Shown here piece after piece: positions 25,673 through 34,247 of a stretch of 64,000 bases of DNA; position 1 is the stretch's first letter, and every line of letters begins with the position of its first letter. Under the pieces are notes generated by a model. It was not told where the DNA came from. It did not search any database and saw only the letters and a list, made by a program, of their open reading frames with translations. The translations under genes and the position numbers were made by a program. The stretch comes from Bifidobacterium thermophilum (GTDB taxonomy: Bacteria; Actinomycetota; Actinomycetes; Actinomycetales; Bifidobacteriaceae): positions 434,001 through 498,000 of the forward strand of contig JGZV01000001.1 of the NCBI GenBank assembly GCA_000741495.1, given 5' to 3'.

Positions 25673-25720
25673 GTGAAATTCGTTTCCCGGCGGTGACTTT
25701 CGTTTCCTGCGGGTGAATTC
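25673..25720. promoter_or_regulatory. Tandem 15-bp operator-like repeats upstream of the amino-acid operon
   Basis: Two direct repeats GTGA-NN-TTCGTTTCC at 25673-25687 and 25693-25707, then a degenerate third (GTGAATTC) at 25713, all at a 20-bp period, about two helical turns. They lie roughly 220 bp upstream of the first gene in a 658-bp stretch (25455-26112) without a convincing gene. A regulator-binding array for the operon is inferred; no adjacent regulator gene exists. Confidence 0.5.
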
Positions 25721-26112
25721 AGGCGGCATGCCTCGGCGTTTCGCCGTGACATACCACCGGCGAGGGCCGCGATATCCGCAGCCGCTGATGCGATCCGCAG
25801 CGAAATCCGTCGCGTCTGCCGCGTGTACACAGCGTAAATCACCCATGGTCACGCGCCGGTAATATTGCGCCACGATGTCGCCGATTTTCGGTTTATATGT
25901 TCGACGCCCCGCGTGTCCATTTCCAGTCGGCTTACAGCGATCCGCGGATTCTTCGTTCCGCACCAACCCCACGGAAATACCGCCGCATCGATACTATAGA
26001 AGCAGGCTTCGGCGCATATGCGAGGCGAAGCGACATCGTGGCAGGCTGATGCGGGCGCTCCCGTATGCCGTCTGTCACGGCGTTTGTCATACAGCGAGCT
26101 CAAAGGAGCATT

Positions 26113-26811
26113 ATGGACAAGGCACAGCAAGACGCATTGAAGAAGGCTGCCGGCATCGAGGCCGCGAAGCTCATCCAGGACGGTATGATCGCCGGTCTCG
26201 GCACCGGTTCGACCGTGCGCTTCCTGGTGGACGAGCTCGGCCGTCGTGTGCAGGAGGAAGGTCTCAAGTTCACCGGCGTCACCACCTCCCGCCGCACGCA
26301 GGAGCAGGCCGAGGGCTACGGCATCAAGATCGTGAACATCGATGACGTGGACCACATCGACATCACCATCGACGGCGCCGACGAGGTGGACAAGAACTTC
26401 AACGGCATCAAGGGCGGCGGCGCAGCGCTGCTGTGGGAGAAGATCGTGGCGATCAACTCCAACAAGGTGGTGTGGATCGTGGACCAGTCCAAGGTGGTCG
26501 ACACGATCGGCAAGTTCCCGCTTCCGGTGGAGGTCATCCCCTTCGGCAACGGCCAGGTGATCCGCAAGTTCGAGGCGAAGGGCTACAAGCCGACGCTGCG
26601 TCTCGATGCCGAGGGCAAGCCGGTGCTGACCGATGAGAACGACTATGTGGTGGACCTGCACCTCGAGCGCATCGACCACCCGCAGGAGCTGGCCGAGGAT
26701 CTCATCCACACCGTGGGCGTGGTAGAGCATGGCCTGTTCCTCAACATGGTCGACCAAGTCATCGTCGGCGATCCGGCCGGCCCGCGCGTGCTCACCAACC
26801 CGAACAAGTGA
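26113..26811 (+). CDS. rpiA: Ribose-5-phosphate isomerase A
   Basis: Interconverts ribose 5-phosphate and ribulose 5-phosphate in the pentose branch of the bifid shunt. The 232-residue protein has the RpiA phosphate-binding [24 protein letters not shown], the catalytic [20 protein letters not shown] and Glu/Lys of LLWEKIVA. The ATG at 26113 has AAAGGAG; the frame extends 16 codons further without family similarity. A strong terminator follows. Confidence 0.97.
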   Translation: MDKAQQDALKKAAGIEAAKLIQDGMIAGLGTGSTVRFLVDELGRRVQEEGLKFTGVTTSRRTQEQAEGYGIKIVNIDDVDHIDITIDGADEVDKNFNGIKGGGAALLWEKIVAINSNKVVWIVDQSKVVDTIGKFPLPVEVIPFGNGQVIRKFEAKGYKPTLRLDAEGKPVLTDENDYVVDLHLERIDHPQELAEDLIHTVGVVEHGLFLNMVDQVIVGDPAGPRVLTNPNK

Positions 26812-26825
26812 TTGCGTAAACCTTC

Positions 26826-26860
26826 AAACCCCCCGCGGCAACCCACGGGGGGTTTCTTTT
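26826..26860 (+). terminator. Terminator of rpiA
   Basis: AAACCCCCCG facing CGGGGGGTTT with a short loop, followed by CTTTT, 15 bp after the stop codon. Confidence 0.9.
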
Positions 26861-27028
26861 ACCTTATGTGCGCATCCGCAGCACGAATCCGCCGCACATC
26901 TGACCATTGAGAAGTGGCTGGGGATACACTGGGTATGGTGTGCCAACGCATCGCCTTGCAGACAATGGCTTGTCCCGCTTGTGATGACGTGCACATGACA
27001 CCATGCCCATCGCAGAAAGGCAAATCCC

Positions 27029-28331
27029 ATGGCCAATATGGCAGACGAATCCCAATCCATTGACACCATCTGTGTGCAGGGCGGCTGGCAGCCGAAGAAC
27101 GGCGAGCCCCGCACGCCCCCCGATCGTCCAGTCCACCACCTTCAAATACACGAGCAGCGAGCAGATGTCCCGTCTATTCGACCTGTCGGAGTCCGGCTAC
27201 TTCTACACCCGCCTGTCCAACCCGACGAACGATGTCGTCGCCAAGAAAATCTGCGAACTCGAAGGCGGCACCGCGGCCATCCTCACGAGCTCCGGCCAGG
27301 CGGCGAACTTCTTCGCCCTGTTCAACATCTGCTCCGCCGGCGACCATATCGTCGCCTCGAACGCCATCTACGGCGGCACCTACAACCTCATCAACGTGAC
27401 CATGCGCCGCATGGGCATCGACTGCACCTTCGTACACCCGGATTGCACGCCCGAAGAGCTCGAAGCCGCATTCCAACCCAATACGAAAGCCGTGTTCGGC
27501 GAATCCATCGCCAACCCTTCCCTCATGGTGCTGGACTTCGACAAGTTCGCCGCAGCAGCGCACCAGCACGGCGTGCCGCTGATCGTCGACAACACCTTCC
27601 CCACGCCTGTCAACTGCCGCCCGTTCGAATACGGCGTTGATATCGTGACGCATTCGACCACCAAGTACATGGACGGCCACGGCTCATGCGTGGGCGGCGC
27701 CATCGTGGATTCCGGCAATTTCGACTGGATGGCCCACGCCGACAAGTTCCCGGGCCTGACCACGCCCGACGATTCCTACCACGGCGTGACCTACGCCAAG
27801 GAATTCGGCAACGGCGGCGCGTTCATCACCAAGTGCGTGGCGCAGCTCATGCGCGACTTCGGTTCCATCCCCTCGCCGTTCAACGCGTGGATTCTCGGCC
27901 AGAACCTTGAGGATCTGGGATTGCGTATGCAGCGCCACTGCGAGAACGGCTACAAGGTGGCGAAGTTCCTCGACGAGGACCCGCGCATCTCGTGGGTGAA
28001 CCACCCCGGTCTCGAAACCGACAAGTACTACGGGCTTGCGAAGAAATACATGCCGAACGGCACGTGCGGCGTCATCGCCTTCGGTGTGCCCGGCGGCCGT
28101 GAAAAAGTCTCGGCGCTGCTCGACCACCTGAAGCTCGTGTCCATCGCCACCCATGTGGCGGACTCACGCTCCTGCATCCTGTACCCGGCAGGTACGACGC
28201 ACCGTCAGCTCACCGAGGAGCAGCTCAAGGAAGCGGGTGTCGGCATCGACCTCGTGCGCCTGAGCTGTGGTCTTGAAAGCGCCGACGATATCATCGCCGA
28301 CTTGAAGCAGGCTATGGACGCGGTGCTCTGA
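27029..28331 (+). CDS. Cystathionine gamma-synthase / O-acetylhomoserine sulfhydrylase-type PLP enzyme, apparent +1 frameshift
   Basis: A trans-sulfuration family enzyme of about 433 residues once repaired. PLP-binding segments are TSSGQAANFFALF, DNTFPTPVNCRPF and the Schiff-base Lys in THSTTKYMDGH; the substrate-carboxylate Arg lies in VADSRSCILYPAGTTH, wording typical of O-acetylhomoserine (thiol)-lyases. The N terminus MANMADESQSIDTICVQGGW begins at 27029 after an AGAAAGG site, but the frame breaks at the C6 run 27116-27121. With five C it continues as RTPPIVQSTTFKY. The longest uninterrupted frame starts at 27003 and carries about 39 residues of unrelated sequence. No riboswitch was seen upstream. 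Confidence 0.9.
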
Positions 28332-28379
28332 GCGCCCGTGCGCACGGTTTTCTGCGCAGTAATAACGTGAATAGCCGAA

Positions 28380-28421
28380 CCGCGAACGGATGGTGATCCC
28401 GCCCGTTCGCGGTTTTCTTTT
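28380..28421 (+). terminator. Terminator of the trans-sulfuration gene
   Basis: CCGCGAACGG facing CCCGTTCGCGG, followed by TTTTCTTTT, 48 bp after the stop codon. Confidence 0.9.
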
Positions 28422-28557
28422 CCGGCGTGCGACCACCAAATCAGGTTGCGCATGCCCGGACATTCGCAACATGCCTATGCGTCCTCTTGCCAACCGGTTA
28501 CGCCGAATCCGTGTCCGGATGTCACCAGTTCAAAGCAGCCGCTCCGGCAAGGCAATG

Positions 28558-28582
28558 AAAAAAAGCCCCTCCGAAGAGGGGC
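28558..28582 (-). terminator. Terminator of the bS22 gene
   Basis: On the minus strand GCCCCTC-TTCG-GAGGGGC followed by TTTTTTT, about 50 bp after the stop codon of the small basic protein gene. Confidence 0.93.
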
Positions 28583-28631
28583 CTGAGCTGTGAGCTACTC
28601 GCAAATCTGCGCGAGGCTTCACCGGGCAAGA

Positions 28632-28721
28632 CTACTTGCGCTGGTGACGAGTCTTACGCAGCAGTTTGCGGTGCTTCTTCTTGCTCATCCGCTTGCGGCG
28701 CTTCTTGATGACAGAACCCAT
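28632..28721 (-). CDS. Small basic ribosomal protein bS22 (AURKAIP1/COX24 domain)
   Basis: A 29-residue, very basic protein beginning MGSVIKKRRKRM and ending KTRHQRK. This matches the actinobacterial mini-protein with an AURKAIP1/COX24 domain that binds the 30S subunit (bS22). GGAGGC precedes the ATG and a clean terminator follows, so it is an independent transcription unit despite its size. Confidence 0.9.
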   Translation of the reverse strand: MGSVIKKRRKRMSKKKHRKLLRKTRHQRK

Positions 28722-28834
28722 CTGAAGCCTCCAATCCTATTACCGAAAGTTTGCAACTCGCCTAATACTACACGTATTCGGCGACTTTGGATAACGACAT
28801 TCCGTTGGCGCGCGGAAAATACTGCCGGATCCTG

Positions 28835-29476
28835 TTACAGCGGGAATTTTTGGCAGAATGTCGTTACGGCGTCGCTCGGTCCGTTCGCTTGGAACACTAC
28901 AGTGTCGTTCAGCCACACGGCGACCGCTTTCTTGCTGTCGGAAGCATCCTTGCGGATGATATAGCTGCCGGTGTTCTTGCCGCTGACTTTCACATTGCCG
29001 GATGCGATTTCGTCACCGCTGAGCGATGCGGTCAGTGCCGTATATTGTTTCTTCGCATCATCCGCACTGGACCATTGCGCGGTGATCAGCGCGATATTCT
29101 TCGTATCATCCCCGGTGGAATACGTCATCGTGTATTCTTCCAACGGTGACGACGATGTCCAGTTCGCGCTCGGGTTGGCGTCGGTACGCGCATAATTGAC
29201 CACGCTGTCCGGCATGGCTTTCAGTAGACTCGTCGCGTCAGCGGGCAGTGCTTTCGCTGAAATCGTTGGGGTTGATGGCGTTTTCGGTGCGGCGGATTTT
29301 TTGGTGCCGCTCGCCGTGGAACTGGTTGTCGGCGTGACCGCCGGCGTTGTCGCCTTGTTGAGCGCCCAGCCTGGCCAGATGAATGCTGACAGCAGTGCCA
29401 GCACGATGACCACCGCCGCCACTGCAATCACTGCGGTGAGCTTGCCATGGGATGAGGATTGTTCAGTGTTCGCCAT
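28835..29476 (-). CDS. Membrane-anchored protein of unknown function
   Basis: About 213 residues. An N-terminal membrane helix (LTAVIAVAAVVIVLALLSAF) is followed by a Thr/Ser/Pro/Lys-rich linker of about 45 residues and an extracellular domain of about 130 residues (YTMTYSTGDDTKNIALITAQW...SYIIRKDASDSKKAVAVWLND), ending TFCQKFPL. I recognise no family. The start is uncertain among ATGs at 29485 and 29476, neither with a strong ribosome site. It is divergent from radA. Confidence 0.75.
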   Translation of the reverse strand: MANTEQSSSHGKLTAVIAVAAVVIVLALLSAFIWPGWALNKATTPAVTPTTSSTASGTKKSAAPKTPSTPTISAKALPADATSLLKAMPDSVVNYARTDANPSANWTSSSPLEEYTMTYSTGDDTKNIALITAQWSSADDAKKQYTALTASLSGDEIASGNVKVSGKNTGSYIIRKDASDSKKAVAVWLNDTVVFQANGPSDAVTTFCQKFPL

Positions 29477-29562
29477 AGGGTTCATTCTCGCACAGCGGCA
29501 TGACGCACGCCCGATGCCTTGCGGGTGGCGCAATGTCGTGAAAGTTCGCTAGCTTCGGCACT

Positions 29563-30987
29563 ATGGCAAAGACTACGACGCAGTTTGTGTGCACCGAATG
29601 CGGTTGGAACGGGCCCAAATGGTACGGCCGCTGCCCTGAATGCGGCCAGTGGGGGACGGTCGAAGAGTTCCATGAGGCGCGGCCCGCCGCCAAATCGCGT
29701 ACTGCAGCGCCGGGACGGACTTCGCGCACGCAAGTGCAAACCGTGGTGGGTGAGGGTACGGTCAAACCGATCAGCGAGGTCGGCACGGAAAGCGTCACCC
29801 GTATCCCTACGGGTTTCGGCGAATTCGACCGCGTATTGGGCGGCGGCATCGTCCCCGGATCCGTGGTGCTGGTCGCCGGTGAGCCGGGTATCGGCAAGTC
29901 CACGCTTCTGTTGGAAACAGCAGGGAATGTGGCGCGCGCCAACCCGGACGGCACCGTACTGTACTTGTCTGGCGAGGAATCTCAAGCGCAGGTGCGGATG
30001 CGTGCGTCCCGCATCGACGCGGTCCAGAATAACCTCCTGCTCGCTTCAACCACTGATCTAGCCACGGTACTCGGTCTGATCGCGCAGGAACATCCGCGGC
30101 TCGCCATCGTCGATTCCGCGCAAACCATCGTTTCGCAGGATGTCGATGGTATCTCGGGCGGATCCACGCAGGTGCGTGAAGTCGCGAGCGCACTCATTGA
30201 TACCGCAAAAACCCTTGATATTCCTATTGTTCTGGTCGGTCATGTCACCAAGGACGGTTCTATTGCAGGGCCGCGCACATTGGAGCATCTGGTCGACGTG
30301 GTCTGTCAGTTCGAAGGCGATACGCAGACCGCGCTGCGCATGCTGCACGCGGTGAAGAACCGGTTCGGTCCGACCGATGAGGTCGGATGCTTCGATATGA
30401 GCGGCGAAGGCATCGAGGAGGTCGCCGACCCGTCCGGCTTGTTCCTGTCCGCTTCACAGGAACCGGTGGATGGTACATGCGTCACGTTCACGTTGGATGG
30501 GCATCGTAGCCTGCCGATCGAGTTGCAGGCGCTTGTCACCAAATCCGTGCTGCCGACGCCGCGTCGTGCGGTCAATGGTGTGGACGGGAACCGCCTGGCG
30601 ATGCTGACCGCCGTCCTGTACCGTCACGGCAAGGTGAATCTGCTTGCCAACGACGTGTATGTTTCGACGATTGCGGGGGCATCCGCCAAGGAGCCGGCAT
30701 GTGATCTGGCGATTGTGGCGGCGTTGGCGAGCGCTGCGACCGGCACGCCGATCGCACGCACGACCTGTGCGATCGGGGAGATTTCACTGACCGGTCAGGT
30801 GCGTCCTGTTCCCCAGCTGGCTCACCGGCTGGCTGAGGCCGCACGGCTCGGGTTCACGCGTGCCGTTGTGCCGGCGACCCGTTCCGGTAAGCGGCACGCC
30901 GGTTCCACTCCCAAAGGTATTGACTTGGTTGAGGTGACGTCGTTGCGCGACGCGTTGGATGCGCTGGGACTTCGCAACAGTCGATGA
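29563..30987 (+). CDS. radA: DNA repair protein RadA
   Basis: A 474-residue RecA-like ATPase that drives branch migration in recombinational repair. Zinc finger cysteines 10, 13, 24 and 27, Walker A GEPGIGKST at 106-114, the RadA-specific KNRFG motif, and a C-terminal Lon-protease-like domain (VYVSTIAGASAKEPACDLA) are all present. Full length; ATG at 29563. Confidence 0.97.
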   Translation: MAKTTTQFVCTECGWNGPKWYGRCPECGQWGTVEEFHEARPAAKSRTAAPGRTSRTQVQTVVGEGTVKPISEVGTESVTRIPTGFGEFDRVLGGGIVPGSVVLVAGEPGIGKSTLLLETAGNVARANPDGTVLYLSGEESQAQVRMRASRIDAVQNNLLLASTTDLATVLGLIAQEHPRLAIVDSAQTIVSQDVDGISGGSTQVREVASALIDTAKTLDIPIVLVGHVTKDGSIAGPRTLEHLVDVVCQFEGDTQTALRMLHAVKNRFGPTDEVGCFDMSGEGIEEVADPSGLFLSASQEPVDGTCVTFTLDGHRSLPIELQALVTKSVLPTPRRAVNGVDGNRLAMLTAVLYRHGKVNLLANDVYVSTIAGASAKEPACDLAIVAALASAATGTPIARTTCAIGEISLTGQVRPVPQLAHRLAEAARLGFTRAVVPATRSGKRHAGSTPKGIDLVEVTSLRDALDALGLRNSR

Positions 30988-31008
30988 ACCTGCGCGCGGA
31001 AGGGCGAT

Positions 31009-31047
31009 CCGGGTGCATGTCCCGCGGCACGGTTTGCACCCGGTTTT
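31009..31047. terminator. Terminator between radA and ribF
   Basis: CCGGGTGCA facing TGCACCCGG followed by TTTTAT on the plus strand, between convergent radA and ribF; it probably serves radA. Confidence 0.8.
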
Positions 31048-31055
31048 ATCCATGC

Positions 31056-32327
31056 TTATTGGGCGTCTTGTGCGGCTTCTTCGGCTTGTTTCGCGTTGAC
31101 GGCGAGTTCGGCTTTCAGAGCGTCCACGGAATCGAATTTGATTTGCGGGCGCAGGAATCCGGTGAATTCGACGCGGACACGATGCCCATACAAGTCAAGC
31201 CAATCGTCGGTCACCGCGTAGGCTTCGACGACACGCTCCGGTTCGCCGTGTCCGGTTTCAAACGTCGGCTTGGTGCCAATGGAGATGGCAGCCGGCCAGC
31301 GGTACGGCGAGTGGGGGGCGAGTCGAGAGCGAACCGAAGTAAGATCCAACGGCTGCGGGATGCTCGCAGCCGGCGTGATGCCGCCTACTTCTGTGGTGGC
31401 CTTCGCAGCGCTTGCGGCGTTCGCGGTATCGTTGTCCGGTTCGCCAAGGTCGACCAGCCAGCCGGCGTACACGCCGTCCACCGGCAGATATCCGTCGATG
31501 GCTGTGTCAAGATTCGCTGTTGGGAAGCCGATGTTGCGGCCACGCTGCTCACCGTGGATGACGGTGCCTTCGATGCCGTGCGGCGCACCGAGGATGGCGT
31601 TCGCATCCTTGATGCGTCCTTGGGATAGCAAGTAGCGGACGTTCGACGAACTCCATACTCGCGCCTGCTTGGCTTGATGGCTTTTGCTCCATGCGCGTAG
31701 CTGGGCTTTGGTCATGCCGTCGGTCGGGTCTTTCGGCTCACCCGGCTCCTGCGGGGCGGCATACGAGATATCCTGCGGGATACGCGTGTAGCCGGGTCCG
31801 CGATCGTCGACGATATCCAGTTCGAACACGCCAGTGGCGAGCGCAAGATTTTCGATTGCTTTCACATCGCCGGTTCGCCCTGCTCCCATGTGCGCATCCT
31901 GTCCCAACACCAGGGTTCGCATGCCGAGCTTGCCGACCAGCTGACCAAGGAAGAAACGGAAGGATTTCGCGGCGAACGCGAGCGTGTACTGTACGAGCAG
32001 CACGTGGTCTACGCCGAGTTCAGCCATGACGCGCAAACGCTGGTCGATGCCCATGAGCTGTTCGGGATCGGTGATATCCGCTGGCGCTTGTTCACCATGA
32101 TGGGTTTTCGCGTACTGGTGGATGGCGCCCGGCCGGGGGGTGAACAGGATGACGACGGAGAAGGCGTCGTTGTCATTGGCGAGTTCGACGGTTCTTCCGA
32201 TCACCGCGCGATGCCCGTTGTGCATGCCGTCGAATGATCCGACCGTGACGACGGATTTGCGGTTGACGCTTAAGGTCGGCCAAGTGACCAGGCCGCTGCT
32301 GTCGGGAACCAGGTTGGTGATGTTCAT
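31056..32327 (-). CDS. ribF: Bifunctional riboflavin kinase / FAD synthetase
   Basis: Converts riboflavin to FMN and FAD. The 423-residue protein has the N-terminal nucleotidyltransferase domain (GSFDGMHNGHRAVI with the HxGH-type motif, residues about 27-40) and the C-terminal flavokinase domain (GTVIHGEQRGRNIGFPTANL). An insertion of about 45 residues in the kinase domain (Ala/Thr-rich, around NTANAASAAKAT) lengthens it beyond the usual size. The ATG at 32327 has AAGAGGAA. It lies 70 bp downstream of truB. Confidence 0.95.
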   Translation of the reverse strand: MNITNLVPDSSGLVTWPTLSVNRKSVVTVGSFDGMHNGHRAVIGRTVELANDNDAFSVVILFTPRPGAIHQYAKTHHGEQAPADITDPEQLMGIDQRLRVMAELGVDHVLLVQYTLAFAAKSFRFFLGQLVGKLGMRTLVLGQDAHMGAGRTGDVKAIENLALATGVFELDIVDDRGPGYTRIPQDISYAAPQEPGEPKDPTDGMTKAQLRAWSKSHQAKQARVWSSSNVRYLLSQGRIKDANAILGAPHGIEGTVIHGEQRGRNIGFPTANLDTAIDGYLPVDGVYAGWLVDLGEPDNDTANAASAAKATTEVGGITPAASIPQPLDLTSVRSRLAPHSPYRWPAAISIGTKPTFETGHGEPERVVEAYAVTDDWLDLYGHRVRVEFTGFLRPQIKFDSVDALKAELAVNAKQAEEAAQDAQ

Positions 32328-32397
32328 GCTGTTCCTCTTGTGATTGTCCCGAAATTCTTGAATTTCTTCGTTATGCCGCGTCCACTCTAGCAAAAGT

Positions 32398-33414
32398 TCA
32401 GGCGTCTGGGAATAGTGCCGGAAATACTACTGTCGGGTGGGATTGTGACGGCGTCTTGGTGTCGGGGATGATAATGGCGACTATGTCTTCTTCCCGGCCG
32501 GCCGGATGGGCGATGGCCGCGGTGGCGTCAGGTACGGTCACGTCGATACTGCGACCGTAGCGCAAATCCTGCGCCTGACCGTCCGTGATATCCACGACCG
32601 GCATGGTCATGCGTGCCGCTTGCCCCATCGTCAGGGACGCAGCCAACAACTGTTCTTTGGTGACACCGAGCCGGGCTCTCATACGGGTTTCATGCCGTCC
32701 GTCGCGCGTGGTGAAACTGTGTTCCTCGCTGCGTGCGGTCAGGACATGCGGCCCTTCGACGCTGAACGCGCCGACGCGGGTGCGCCGCAACCGGGTGAGG
32801 TATCCCCCGACCCCGAGCATGTCGCCAAGATCGCGGGCAAGCGCACGAATATACGTTCCCGCCGAGCAGGTGACACGTACATCGACATCCCGTGTGCCCC
32901 GCGCCGCATCCGGTTCATGGACGGCAAGCACGTCGAAGCTGTCGATGGTCACCCGGCGAGGCTCGAGAACCACATCCCTGCCTTCGCGGGCAAGGTCATA
33001 CGCGTGTTTGCCGTTGATTTTCACCGCGGAATACGCGCTGGGAATCTGGCTGATCTCACCCAGCAGGTGGGCGTTGATCGTCTGTTCGATTGTTTCCCGG
33101 GAGAGCGCTACGACCTGTGCGCGCACATGTTCACGCTCCCCTGCCGGCCACACGACGATTTCACCTTCGGCATCCTCGGTCGTAGTGCGTTGTCCGAGCC
33201 TGATGGTCGCCTCGTAGGTTTTATGATGGTCGACGATGTAGTTGAGCAGTCGTGTGGCGTGCCCGAAGCCGACGACGAGCACGCCGGTAGCCATCGGATC
33301 GAGCGTGCCGGCGTGTCCGACACGTTTCACGTGGAGCACGGAACGAACCGCGGCGACAACATCATGACTGGTGACGCCTTGCGGCTTGTCGATGACAATG
33401 AGGCCGTCAGGCAT
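32398..33414 (-). CDS. truB: tRNA pseudouridine(55) synthase
   Basis: Makes pseudouridine 55 in the T loop of tRNAs. Catalytic Asp39 is in GHAGTLDPMATG, and KINGKHAYDLAREG and CSAGTYIRALARDLG follow. At 338 residues it carries an actinobacterial C-terminal PUA-like region. The start overlaps the rbfA stop by 8 bp, implying coupling. Confidence 0.97.
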   Translation of the reverse strand: MPDGLIVIDKPQGVTSHDVVAAVRSVLHVKRVGHAGTLDPMATGVLVVGFGHATRLLNYIVDHHKTYEATIRLGQRTTTEDAEGEIVVWPAGEREHVRAQVVALSRETIEQTINAHLLGEISQIPSAYSAVKINGKHAYDLAREGRDVVLEPRRVTIDSFDVLAVHEPDAARGTRDVDVRVTCSAGTYIRALARDLGDMLGVGGYLTRLRRTRVGAFSVEGPHVLTARSEEHSFTTRDGRHETRMRARLGVTKEQLLAASLTMGQAARMTMPVVDITDGQAQDLRYGRSIDVTVPDATAAIAHPAGREEDIVAIIIPDTKTPSQSHPTVVFPALFPDA

Positions 33415-33982
33415 CCTGTCCGCCTGTCACCGTATCGGCGCCGGAACCGGCAGTATCGTCGGCATCATCATCGATAGTATCGTCAGTATCGTCATCGTCA
33501 TCGTCATACTCGTCATACTCGTCGTCGTCAGCCCAACGGTTTTCACGTTCTTCGGGATGCTTATACGGGTCCGCTTCGCCGGCGTACTTGGCGTTTTCGC
33601 GGGTTTTCGCGAGCTCTTCGTCACGGCGGCGAGCGGTGACGAGAATATCCTCGATTTCGGTCGCTTCTCCCGGCACCTCGTCGAATTTGAATTTGAGTTC
33701 CGGCGTCAACCGCAAACCGGCCTTGTGTCCTACTAGTGTGCGCAGGCGGCCTTTCGCTTGATTCAACGCTTGTTGGGCACGTTTGCGTTCACCCTGCTCT
33801 TTGCCGTCATGACCGAGCTGGGTCCAGTAGATGGTGGCGATTTGCAAATCATTGGTGACCCGCACATCAGTAATGGTCACGCTGTGGAGCCGCTCGTCGT
33901 GAAGCTGGCGCTCCAACGCCGAAGCGATCACACGCTGGATAAGCGCCGCGATGCGCGCCGCCCGTGGATTCGTCCCTGCCAA
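33407..33982 (-). CDS. rbfA: Ribosome-binding factor A
   Basis: Assists late 30S maturation, binding near the 16S rRNA 5' helix. The KH-like fold fills residues 1-125 (RIAALIQRVIASALE...VTITDVRVTNDLQIATIYW). At 191 residues it is longer than usual because of a C-terminal tail with a run of about fourteen Asp/Glu/Tyr residues (YDEYDDDDDDTDD), of unknown role. Confidence 0.96.
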   Translation of the reverse strand: MAGTNPRAARIAALIQRVIASALERQLHDERLHSVTITDVRVTNDLQIATIYWTQLGHDGKEQGERKRAQQALNQAKGRLRTLVGHKAGLRLTPELKFKFDEVPGEATEIEDILVTARRRDEELAKTRENAKYAGEADPYKHPEERENRWADDDEYDEYDDDDDDTDDTIDDDADDTAGSGADTVTGGQDA

Positions 33983-34158
33983 TGGTGTTCCTTTCCTGGA
34001 TTGGCGCCGGCCCTTATTGCCGATGGCGCCCTATACGCTTGCTGATTCGATATTCCCACAGCCCTGCCGGGATGCGGCATCCGCTGGCTGAAAGCGTAAC
34101 AGGCTGTGGTTCGGACTCTGCTCGGATTACGCAGCCGGTAGGCGTGCAGTCCGTTTGT

Positions 34159-34200
34159 GCAACAGGCCAGTGCGCCGTTGGGAGTGCACTGGCCTGTTGC
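34159..34200 (-). terminator. Hairpin between infB and rbfA
   Basis: A 15-bp perfect stem (GCAACAGGCCAGTGC and its complement) within a 265-bp intergenic stretch after infB; no long U run follows. It may reduce read-through from nusA-infB into rbfA-truB-ribF. Confidence 0.6.
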
Positions 34201-34247
34201 GACCGGGTTACCGGATTGCCGCGGGCGGCATGGGCCGCCTGATGCGA

